64,000 nucleotides of DNA from Murinocardiopsis flavida (GTDB taxonomy: Bacteria; Actinomycetota; Actinomycetes; Streptosporangiales; Streptosporangiaceae), in assembly GCF_003014485.1 (NCBI RefSeq), contig NZ_PYGA01000001.1, positions 434,001 to 498,000 on the forward strand, written 5' to 3'. How positions within the stretch are numbered: the first letter of the stretch is position 1; the number at the start of each line of letters is the position of its first letter. The notes under the pieces were generated by a model, which searched no databases, was not told where the DNA came from, and saw only the letters and a list, made by a program, of their open reading frames with translations. Positions 1 through 7,204 of the stretch are shown piece after piece. The translations under genes and the position numbers were made by a program.

Positions 1-1022
1 TGCCCGTGCGGCTCGTCAACGCGCACCAGCGCCACGGCCCCCAGTTCCACCAGTTCGTCCGCGACACCAACGCCCGGGTGCGGTACCGCAAGGTCAACGA
101 GGAGACCGGCGAGGAGGTCCGGACGGCCGACATCGTCAAGGGCGCGCCGATCGACGACGAGGACGAGTACGTGGTCCTGGAGAGCGAGGAGCTGGAGGAG
201 ATCGCGCCGGGGCGGTCCAAGGCCATGGAGGTCGAGCGGTTCGTCCCCGCGGGGGCGGTGGAGGCGCGCTACTTCGACGGCGCCTACTACCTCGTGCCCG
301 ACTCCAAGGCCGCCGCGAAGCCGTACACGCTGCTGTGCTCCGTGCTGGAGCGGCAGGAGCGCCTGGCGCTGTCGACGCTGGTGCTGCGCGACCGCCAGCA
401 CCTGGTGCTCATCGGCCCGCAGAGCGGCGTCCTGACCCTCAGCACACTGTGGTGGCCCGACGAGATCCGCGACCCCGCCGAGATCGTCCCCTCGTTCCCC
501 GACGTGTCGGTGGCCGACCGCGACCTCGACCTGGCGGGGCAGCTCGTCGACGCCATGGCCGAACCCTGGCGGCCCGAGGAGTACACCGACGGCTACCAGG
601 AGCGGCTGGAGGAGCTGATCCAGGCCAAGGCGTCGGGACGGCGGATGCACCACCCCTCGCGGCCCGCGCCGCGCGAGAACAAGGTCGTGGAGCTGACCGA
701 CGCCCTGCGCGCCAGCCTGAAGGACGACCGCAAGGGCGACCGCCCCGCCAAGGGCACCAAGGGGAAGAAGACGGCGGGCAAGTCCTCGGAGCCGAGGTCG
801 AAGGCGGGGTCGAAGGCGGGGTCGAAGGCCGGGGCGGGGGCCGGCGCGAAGCGCACGCGGTCGGGGCGGACGAAGTCCTCGGCGGCGGACCTCGAATCGA
901 TGACGAAGCGGGAGCTGATGGGCGAGGCGTCGAAGGCCGGGATCCCCGGCCGCTCCACGATGACCCGCGACCAGCTCCAGGACGCGCTCGCCGGGTCGCG
1001 CCGCTTCGCCGGGGCGTCCTGA
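1..1022 (+). CDS. ku: Ku protein, DNA end binding for non-homologous end joining (5' end outside window)
   Basis: Bacterial Ku forms a homodimeric ring on double-strand break ends and recruits ligase LigD. The visible frame opens mid-gene: the codon before position 6 is Pro, giving PVRLVNAHQ followed by FHQFVRDTNARVRYRKVNE, which is the usual Ku beta-barrel start about 20 residues into the protein. The core runs to about residue 250. It is followed by a Lys/Gly/Ser/Ala-rich linker that contains the repeat SKAGSKAGSKAG, and then a SAP/Rho-N-like helix pair (ESMTKRELMGEASKAG). Basic tails like this are known in actinobacterial Ku and contribute to DNA binding. The gene ends 18 bp from the convergent ABC transporter gene. 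No ligD is visible; it may lie upstream of the window. Confidence 0.93.
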   Translation, partial: PVRLVNAHQRHGPQFHQFVRDTNARVRYRKVNEETGEEVRTADIVKGAPIDDEDEYVVLESEELEEIAPGRSKAMEVERFVPAGAVEARYFDGAYYLVPDSKAAAKPYTLLCSVLERQERLALSTLVLRDRQHLVLIGPQSGVLTLSTLWWPDEIRDPAEIVPSFPDVSVADRDLDLAGQLVDAMAEPWRPEEYTDGYQERLEELIQAKASGRRMHHPSRPAPRENKVVELTDALRASLKDDRKGDRPAKGTKGKKTAGKSSEPRSKAGSKAGSKAGAGAGAKRTRSGRTKSSAADLESMTKRELMGEASKAGIPGRSTMTRDQLQDALAGSRRFAGAS

Positions 1023-1040
1023 CCCTGCCCGGCGGGGCCG

Positions 1041-2996
1041 TCACCGCCGCGGCGGCTCGGCCACCACCGCCTCCGGCGGCTCGGCCGGCGCCGCCCCGGT
1101 GTGCGTGTAGGCGTCGGCCTGCATGCGGAACAGCTCGGCGTACAGCCCGCCGCACGCCATCAGCCGCGCGTGGTCGCCGTGCTCGACCACCCGGCCCTTG
1201 TCCAGCACATAGATCCGGTCGGCCATGCGGACCGACGCGAGCCGGTGCGTGATCAGCAGGACCGTGCGCCCCTGGGCGTGCGCGTGCAGGCTCTCGAACA
1301 GCCGCTTCTCCGCGCGGGCGTCGAGGGCCGCCGTCGGCTCGTCGGCGATCAGCAGGTCGGCGTCGCGGTACAGGCCGCGCGCCGAGGCGATGCGCTGCCA
1401 CTGCCCGCCCGACAGGTCCGCACCGTTCACGAACCGCTTGTCCAGGACGGTGTCCCAGCCGTGCACGAGCTCGGCGACGACCTCGTCGGCGCCGCTGAGC
1501 CGGGCCGCCGCACCCAGCCGGGCGTCGTCGGCCGCGGCGGACATGGCGACGTTGCGCGCCGCCGACAGGGGCCACTGGGCGTACTCCTGGTTGATGAGAC
1601 CGATACGCCCCCGCAGCGCGTCGGGGTCCATCCCGGCGGTGTCGGCCCCGTTCCAGCGGATGGCGCCGGCCTGCGGCGTGTAGAGACCGGCGAGCAGCCG
1701 GGCGAGCGTGGACTTGCCGGACCCGTTCTCCCCGACGAGCGCCACCACCTCGCCTCGGCGGATGTCGACGTCGACCCCGTCGAGCGCGGGCGCCTGCTCA
1801 CCCGGGTACGCGAACACCACCCCGCGCGCCCGCACCTCGACCAGCGCACCGGGGGGTTCGGTGTCCGGTGCGGGGGGCAGCCGGCCGCCGGCCTGGCGGG
1901 AGAACTCCAGGAAGTCGGAGAAGTACAGCCCGGACTCATAGGTGGTCGACAGCGAGAACAGCAGGGTGGCCAGCGACGCCTGCGCGGTGCGGATCGCGAA
2001 GACCGCGGTCCCCGCGACGGCCAGCGGCATCGCGCCCGTGACCAGCAGCGCCCCCAGTGCCGCGAACGTCGCCGCGGTGGCGACCCCGCCCGCGGCCTCG
2101 CCCACGAGCCGCGTCGTCGTCTGCCTGCGCGCCACAGTGAGCATCGCCGCGCGCTCGATGTCGGAGATGCGGGTGTACTCGTCGATGAGGAAGCCGCGCA
2201 TGGTGAACGCCCGCAGTTCGGCGGCCGAGTCGCGGGACGCGAGCATGTCGCCCAGCGCCCATTTGCGGCGCCGCCCGGTGGTGAGCTCGCGGATCCGCTC
2301 GTAGCGCATGCGCGCGGCGCGGGCCGCCGCCCACCCGTCGGGCACAACGGTCAGCACCAGCAGCGGCAGCAGCACGGGGTGCAGCACAGCGAGCACTCCC
2401 GCCGCCGCGACGATGCTCACCAGCCCGGTCAGCACGTCGACGGCGGAGGTGATGACGCGGGACACCTCGAACTGGCCCCGGTCGCGCGCCCGGTACATCG
2501 TGTCGTTAAAGGCGGAGTCGTCGAACGCCTCCAGCCGGATCCGGCTGGTGAGGTCGAACAGGTGCAGTTCGGTGCGGCGCTCGACCTGCGGGCGCAGCCG
2601 GGCCTGCGCCCACCCCGCCCCCGCCTGGAGCAGCGCTCGGGCGGCGTAGGCCGCCGCGACCAGCGCGAGGGACGGCAGCGCCGCCTGGACGCGCTCAGGG
2701 GTCGGGCCGCCGGTGAACAGCGGCTCCAGCACGCCGGTGACGGCGAACAGGCCCACGGCGGTGAACACCCCGGCGGCCAGGTTCAACCCGATCGTCGCCG
2801 CGGTGTCCCACCGGTCGGCCCGCCACGCCCAGCCGAGCGCGAGTCCGATGAGGCGGGGCAGCCGGGTGGCCATGCGCCACATCGAGGTCGAGGTGAGTTC
2901 GTCGAGGAACGGCAGGTACTTCGACACCGTCATCTGCGGTTGCGGTGTCGGGGCGGGTGCGGGTACGCGTTTCCTGCGGCGCGGCGCAAAGCGCAT
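1041..2996 (-). CDS. ABC exporter, fused membrane and ATPase domains
   Basis: The 651-residue protein has an N-terminal membrane domain (about residues 60-340, several hydrophobic helices) and a C-terminal ATPase. The ATPase has Walker A GENGSGKST with Lys428, the signature LSGGQWQR, and Walker B LLIADEPTAALD followed by the switch His of LLITHRL. This is the half-transporter layout of type IV exporters that act as homodimers or heterodimers. I chose ATG 2996 because GGGAG lies 8 nt upstream; the open frame extends further but without coding character. No partner half-transporter is adjacent, so homodimer is the simplest reading. The substrate cannot be inferred. Its 5' end is divergent from the PIG-L deacetylase gene. 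Confidence 0.85.
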   Translation of the reverse strand: MRFAPRRRKRVPAPAPTPQPQMTVSKYLPFLDELTSTSMWRMATRLPRLIGLALGWAWRADRWDTAATIGLNLAAGVFTAVGLFAVTGVLEPLFTGGPTPERVQAALPSLALVAAAYAARALLQAGAGWAQARLRPQVERRTELHLFDLTSRIRLEAFDDSAFNDTMYRARDRGQFEVSRVITSAVDVLTGLVSIVAAAGVLAVLHPVLLPLLVLTVVPDGWAAARAARMRYERIRELTTGRRRKWALGDMLASRDSAAELRAFTMRGFLIDEYTRISDIERAAMLTVARRQTTTRLVGEAAGGVATAATFAALGALLVTGAMPLAVAGTAVFAIRTAQASLATLLFSLSTTYESGLYFSDFLEFSRQAGGRLPPAPDTEPPGALVEVRARGVVFAYPGEQAPALDGVDVDIRRGEVVALVGENGSGKSTLARLLAGLYTPQAGAIRWNGADTAGMDPDALRGRIGLINQEYAQWPLSAARNVAMSAAADDARLGAAARLSGADEVVAELVHGWDTVLDKRFVNGADLSGGQWQRIASARGLYRDADLLIADEPTAALDARAEKRLFESLHAHAQGRTVLLITHRLASVRMADRIYVLDKGRVVEHGDHARLMACGGLYAELFRMQADAYTHTGAAPAEPPEAVVAEPPRR

Positions 2997-3256
2997 GGGT
3001 CTCCCATCGCGGGCATCGTCGGAGCAGCGATGATGTCCGCTCGCGCCGGGGACCGCCAGCGGGTTTCGGCGCGTTCGGGGTATCGGACGCGTGTTCGACC
3101 GGCGTCTTTCGGATGCGCCGCCGGGGGCGTCGGGCGGCCCCGCGCGTCCGCGGCCGCGCGCCGGGGATACGGTCACACCCCAACACCGCCGGATGTGGCC
3201 GCGCCCCGCGCAGCGCGGGGCCGCCGTGCGCGGCTGCGGCGGGCCGCGGGGCCCGC

Positions 3257-3262
3257 CATACT
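3257..3262 (+). promoter_or_regulatory. Candidate -10 element for leaderless PIG-L transcript
   Basis: CATACT stands 6 nt before the ATG at 3269 and no Shine-Dalgarno sequence is present. A -10 element this close to a start codon implies a leaderless mRNA, which is common in actinomycetes. No clear -35 box is seen. Confidence 0.35.
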
Positions 3263-3268
3263 GCTGCG

Positions 3269-4060
3269 ATGGCGACCATCGTGGCGTTCCACGCCCACCC
3301 CGATGACGAAGTCCTGCTGACCGGGGGCACACTCGCCCGCGCCTCGGCCGAGGGGCACCGGACCGTGATCGTGGTCGCCACGGACGGCCTCATGGACGAG
3401 GCACCCGAGGGGGACACCCCCCGCATGGGCGAACTGCGCGCGAGCGCCGCGGTCCTCGGTGTCGAACGGGTCGTGCACCTCGGCTACGCCTCCAGCGGGC
3501 ACGGCCCGGTGCTCTACCCGGACCCGCCGGACCGGGCGCGCTTCGTGCGCGCCGGCACCGAGGAGGCGGTCGGGCGGCTCGCCGAGGTGCTCCGCGAGGA
3601 GGACGCCGCGGTGCTGCTCGGCTACGACCCCAACGGCGGCTACGGCCACCCCGACCACGTGAAGGTGCACGAGGTCGGCAAGCGCGCCGCGGAGCTCGCC
3701 GGGGTCTCACGCGTGCTGGAGGCGACGATGCCGCGCGACGTCGTGGCGCGCCTGGTCCGGCTGATCCGCGCACTGCGGATCCCGTTCCGCTTCGACACTG
3801 AGGCGCTGCTCGCCGCTTACAGCCCCGGCTCCGCCATCACGCACCGGATCGCGGTGCGCGGGTACGCCCGGCAGAAGCAGGCCGCGCTCGCCGCGCACCG
3901 GTCCGAGGTGACCGGCAGCGGACGGGTCGCGCCGGTCATGCGGGTGCTGGTGCGCCTGCCCGTGCCGCTGTTCGGGCTGCTGCTGGGGCGCGAGTGGTTC
4001 GTCGAGGCCGGCGCGACCAGGTCGGGCGCCCCGGCGTCGGACATCGCCGAGCGCGCCTGA
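3269..4060 (+). CDS. PIG-L/LmbE family N-acetyl-sugar deacetylase
   Basis: The 263-residue protein has the family zinc motif AHPDDE (His10, Asp12, Asp13 region) directly after the first beta-strand and a second motif GHPDH further on. PIG-L enzymes hydrolyse N-acetyl groups of amino sugars, as in mycothiol (MshB), mycothiol S-conjugate amidase (Mca) or secondary metabolism. The C-terminal third is basic and includes a hydrophobic stretch (VRLPVPLFGLLLG), so this is not a clear MshB or Mca and the substrate is unknown. ATG 3269 is chosen because the family always begins with this strand; upstream in-frame sequence lacks coding character. Confidence 0.82.
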   Translation: MATIVAFHAHPDDEVLLTGGTLARASAEGHRTVIVVATDGLMDEAPEGDTPRMGELRASAAVLGVERVVHLGYASSGHGPVLYPDPPDRARFVRAGTEEAVGRLAEVLREEDAAVLLGYDPNGGYGHPDHVKVHEVGKRAAELAGVSRVLEATMPRDVVARLVRLIRALRIPFRFDTEALLAAYSPGSAITHRIAVRGYARQKQAALAAHRSEVTGSGRVAPVMRVLVRLPVPLFGLLLGREWFVEAGATRSGAPASDIAERA

Positions 4061-4084
4061 GCAGGCCCCTGCCGCGGGCGGGCG

Positions 4085-4870
4085 CTACTGGGCGCGCCAG
4101 TACCCGCAGAAGTAGATCCGGTCCTTGGCGAATCCCCGCTCGTTGACGAGGTGCCGCCGCACCCCTGTGGCGAGTGACGACTCCCCCGCCGCCCACACGT
4201 AGGGCACACCGCCGGGCAGGGCCGTGCCGCGCACGAAGTCGACCGCCGGCGCGCCGAACGGGCGGTCGCCCCGGTGCAGCCAGGTGAGGTCGGCCCCCGC
4301 GGGGACGTCGATGGGGATCTCGGCCGACCGGTCGGCGACTTCGAGGACGACGATCGCGCGCACCCCGGGGTCGAGCGCCTCGGTCGCCGCGGCGACGGCG
4401 GGGAGGGCGGTCTCGTCGCCGACCAGCAGCTGCCAGTCGGTGTCGCCGGGCGGGAGGTAGCGGGCGCCGTCGCTGAGCAGGCCCAACCGGTCGCCGGGCC
4501 GGGCGCGCAGCGCCCACCGCGACGCCGGCCCGGCGTCGCCGTGCAGGACGAAGTCGATGTCGAGCTCGCGGCTGGCGTAGTCGATTCCGCGGACCGTGTA
4601 GTTGCGCACGACGGGGCGGCGGTGCTCGGGCAGCGCCTTGACCTCCGGCCACCACTGCTCGCCGCGGGGGAGTTCGAGCGGCGCACCGGGCTCCGGGGGC
4701 AGGAAGATCCGCACGAGCTGGTCGGGGCCGCGGTAGGCGAAGCGGTCGAGGTCGGGGCTGGTGAGGGTGACGCGGGTCATGTGGGCGTTCAGCGCCCGGT
4801 TGGCGACGACCGTGGCACCCATGGCGCGGTCGGCGTCGCGGGACTGCTGGAGAGGTGCTGCGGTGCTCAT
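4085..4870 (-). CDS. Siderophore-interacting protein (FAD ferric-siderophore reductase)
   Basis: This 261-residue SIP/ViuB-type flavoprotein reduces ferric siderophores in the cytoplasm and releases iron. It has an FAD-binding barrel with RNYTVR (the RxYTxR flavin motif) and a C-terminal NAD(P)H domain ending in GYWR. ATG 4870 has GGAG about 5 nt upstream. It is divergent from the lipoprotein gene at 5037, and an iron box lies between them, so iron repression of both is likely. Confidence 0.9.
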   Translation of the reverse strand: MSTAAPLQQSRDADRAMGATVVANRALNAHMTRVTLTSPDLDRFAYRGPDQLVRIFLPPEPGAPLELPRGEQWWPEVKALPEHRRPVVRNYTVRGIDYASRELDIDFVLHGDAGPASRWALRARPGDRLGLLSDGARYLPPGDTDWQLLVGDETALPAVAAATEALDPGVRAIVVLEVADRSAEIPIDVPAGADLTWLHRGDRPFGAPAVDFVRGTALPGGVPYVWAAGESSLATGVRRHLVNERGFAKDRIYFCGYWRAQ

Positions 4871-4909
4871 GTGCTCCAACTCGGGGTCGAACCGGACCGA
4901 GGAATACGC

Positions 4910-4928
4910 CAAGGTTAGGCTAACCATA
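4910..4928. promoter_or_regulatory. Iron box (DmdR/IdeR operator) between SIP and lipoprotein genes
   Basis: The core GGTTAGGCTAACC (4913-4925) is the complete centre of the 19-bp actinobacterial iron box; the whole site matches the consensus at 15 of 19 positions. It lies 40 bp before the SIP start and 109 bp before the lipoprotein start. DtxR-family repressors occupy such sites when loaded with Fe(II). Confidence 0.85.
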
Positions 4929-5036
4929 TTATCGAGGGCGGGGTCAACGGCCTGCCGCCGGGTACCGGCCGACGCGACCGCGGCGCCGCGCCCGGCGCCG
5001 CTCCCGTACCCGCTCCCCCTCCGACGGAAGGCGGCC

Positions 5037-6035
5037 ATGAGGCCAGCACCGAGACCGACCCGGCGCACGGCACGCGACCTGCTCGCCCTCGCCGCGTGCG
5101 GCACCCTGCTCGCCGCCTGCGGGGCGCCCGCGCCGGAGGACCGGTCGGGCGACTGGCGGTTCGGCGACAGCGGTGACGGCGACGTCGCCGTGGAGCTGCC
5201 CGAGCGGCCGACCCGCGTGGTGGCCTACTCCGGGGTCGCCGCGGCGCTGTGGGACTACGGCTTCGAGGTGGTCGGCGTGTTCGGCCCGGTGAAGGGGACC
5301 GGCGACGACCGCGCACCCCAGATCGGCGACGTCGACACCGAGAAGGTCGAGGTGCTCAGCGAGACCTACGGCGAACTGGGCATCGAGCGCCTCGCCGAGG
5401 TCGAACCCGACCTGATCGTCACCCACGCCTACGACGACCTGCTGTGGTACCTGCCCGAGGACAAGACCGCGCAGATCGAGGCGGTGGCGCCCATCGCGGC
5501 CATCCAGGTCACCGGCGTCGAGTCGGAGAAGTCCCTGAAGAAGACCGCCGACCTCGCGGTCGCACTCGGTGTCGACGCCGAGAGCCCGAAGATCGTCGCC
5601 GCCCGCGACTCCTTCGAGGACGCCCTGGCGGGGCTCGACGACGCCGTCGACGCGAACCCCGACCTGCGCGTCACGGCGGTCTCGGCGAACGAGGCCGACT
5701 TCTTCGTCGGCAACGCCGCGGCAAGCGCCGAACTCGGCCTGTTCACCCGCCACGGTGTGCGCTTCCCCGAGACCGACGCTCCGGTGAAGGACTCGTTCGA
5801 GCAGCTCAGCTGGGAAGAGGCCGACAAGTACCCGACCGACCTGCTGCTCCAGGACTCCCGCCCCGGCAAGGTGACCCCCGCGGAACTCGCCGACATCGGC
5901 ACGTGGCGCAAGCTGCCCGCGGTCGAAGCCGACCAGGTCGGCGCATGGGAGGTCGAGACCCCCTACAGCTACGACAGGTACGCGGGGGTCGTCACCCGGC
6001 TGGCCGGGGAGATCAACGACGCCGACCGCCTGTAG
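5037..6035 (+). CDS. Siderophore ABC transporter substrate-binding lipoprotein
   Basis: This 332-residue FecB/FepB-type binding protein has a lipoprotein signal: basic n-region (RPTRR), hydrophobic core and lipobox LLAAC with Cys28. Two lobes follow, with a family-typical ERLAEVEPDLIVTH strand. It would capture a ferric siderophore outside the membrane. ATG 5037 has GGAAGG upstream. No permease or ATPase gene follows, so it must use components encoded elsewhere. Position next to the iron box and the SIP gene supports a role in iron uptake. Confidence 0.88.
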   Translation: MRPAPRPTRRTARDLLALAACGTLLAACGAPAPEDRSGDWRFGDSGDGDVAVELPERPTRVVAYSGVAAALWDYGFEVVGVFGPVKGTGDDRAPQIGDVDTEKVEVLSETYGELGIERLAEVEPDLIVTHAYDDLLWYLPEDKTAQIEAVAPIAAIQVTGVESEKSLKKTADLAVALGVDAESPKIVAARDSFEDALAGLDDAVDANPDLRVTAVSANEADFFVGNAAASAELGLFTRHGVRFPETDAPVKDSFEQLSWEEADKYPTDLLLQDSRPGKVTPAELADIGTWRKLPAVEADQVGAWEVETPYSYDRYAGVVTRLAGEINDADRL

Positions 6036-6043
6036 TCCCGCGC

Positions 6044-6118
6044 CCGGCCCGAGGACGTGCCGTTCCGGGCCGTGGTCTTCGGGAGCGGGGCACTCTCCCC
6101 CGGACGTCTTCGGGCCGG
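6044..6118. terminator. Bidirectional hairpin between convergent genes
   Basis: CCGGCCCGAGGACGT (6044-6058) pairs with ACGTCTTCGGGCCGG (6104-6118) with one G-T position, enclosing a smaller GC hairpin. It separates the convergent lipoprotein and hydrolase genes. Confidence 0.55.
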
Positions 6119-6149
6119 ACCGGGGGCGCGTGGCCGGGCCTCGGCCGTA

Positions 6150-7067
6150 CTACGCCGGCGGTCCGGCAGCGGTGTGCGCCAGGATCAGTTCGGCGAGTTC
6201 GGCGTGCGCCTCCTCCGGCAGCGTGTGCCCCATCCCCTCGACGATGTGCAGCCGCGCCCCGGCGATCTCCGCTGCGATGCGGGCGCCATGCCCCGGCTTC
6301 ACCGGCTCGTGCGACCCCTCGACGACCAGGGTCGGCGCGGTCACCGCACCCAGCGCGCCCACCGGCTCGCAACCGGGGGCCGCGCCCGCGGCGCGGCGGT
6401 GGTTCCCGAACGCCCACGGGTCGCGGGCTCGGTCGAACAGGCGCTCCTCCACCCGCCGCTGCGCCTCCTCGTCGAAGGGCAGGGCCGTGCCGTGCAGCAC
6501 CCGCGCCGCCTCGACCTGGAGTTCGACCAGCTCGGCCCGTGTGGCGGGCTGCGGAGCCGCCGCTGCACCGGCGAACAGCTCGGTGAAAGCGGGGAGGGGC
6601 GCCGGCAGGCTGCCGGAGGGCTGCTCCTCCCCCATGAGGGCGCGCACGAGCACCTCGCCCTCGCCTCGGCCCAGCGGCGAGGCGGCGATGGCGGTCAGTG
6701 TCGCCACCCGCTCGGGGCGCTCCGCCGCGACCCATTGGGCGAGCAGGCCGCCGGCGGAATGTCCGACCAGGTGGGCACGCTCGATACCGAGCGCGTCCAG
6801 CAGGCCCAGGACGTCGTCCTTGATGTCCACCCAGGTGTAGGGGGCCGCCGCGAAGTCGCACGCGGTCGACCGCCCGGTGTCGCGGTGATCGTAGCGGATC
6901 ACCCGGCGGCCGCCCGCGGCGATCCGCCCGACCAGCCCGTCCGGCCACATCGGCCCCGGCGCCATGGACCCCATGATGAGGAGCAGCGGCGGGTGCGCCG
7001 GATCGCCGAACTCCTCCGTCCACAGTTCGATGCCCCGCGTCCGGACCAACCGCTCCTGCACCGCCAT
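6150..7067 (-). CDS. Alpha/beta-fold hydrolase
   Basis: The 305-residue enzyme carries the nucleophile elbow GHSAGG, an oxyanion loop region LLLIMGSMAPG near the N-terminus, and the late catalytic His in GMGHTLPEE; the acidic residue is probably in VEGSHEP. The fold and cap region resemble the RdmC/aclacinomycin methylesterase-like and epoxide hydrolase-like families, so an ester or small lactone substrate is possible but not shown. ATG 7067 has GGAGG upstream; an earlier in-frame ATG at about 7128 lacks one. It lies 137 bp downstream of the LAL regulator gene on the same strand and could be its target. Confidence 0.82.
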   Translation of the reverse strand: MAVQERLVRTRGIELWTEEFGDPAHPPLLLIMGSMAPGPMWPDGLVGRIAAGGRRVIRYDHRDTGRSTACDFAAAPYTWVDIKDDVLGLLDALGIERAHLVGHSAGGLLAQWVAAERPERVATLTAIAASPLGRGEGEVLVRALMGEEQPSGSLPAPLPAFTELFAGAAAAPQPATRAELVELQVEAARVLHGTALPFDEEAQRRVEERLFDRARDPWAFGNHRRAAGAAPGCEPVGALGAVTAPTLVVEGSHEPVKPGHGARIAAEIAGARLHIVEGMGHTLPEEAHAELAELILAHTAAGPPA

Positions 7068-7204
7068 GTCCGCGTCCTCCCGTGCCGCCGTACCTGCCGT
7101 ACCTGCTGCGGTGTTCCCGTTCGTCCTCATGGGACGACCTTGGCAGCGGATGCCGGGGCCGCCATCCGTAGGACCACTGGCGTCGGACACCGGTGCGCCC
7201 CGCC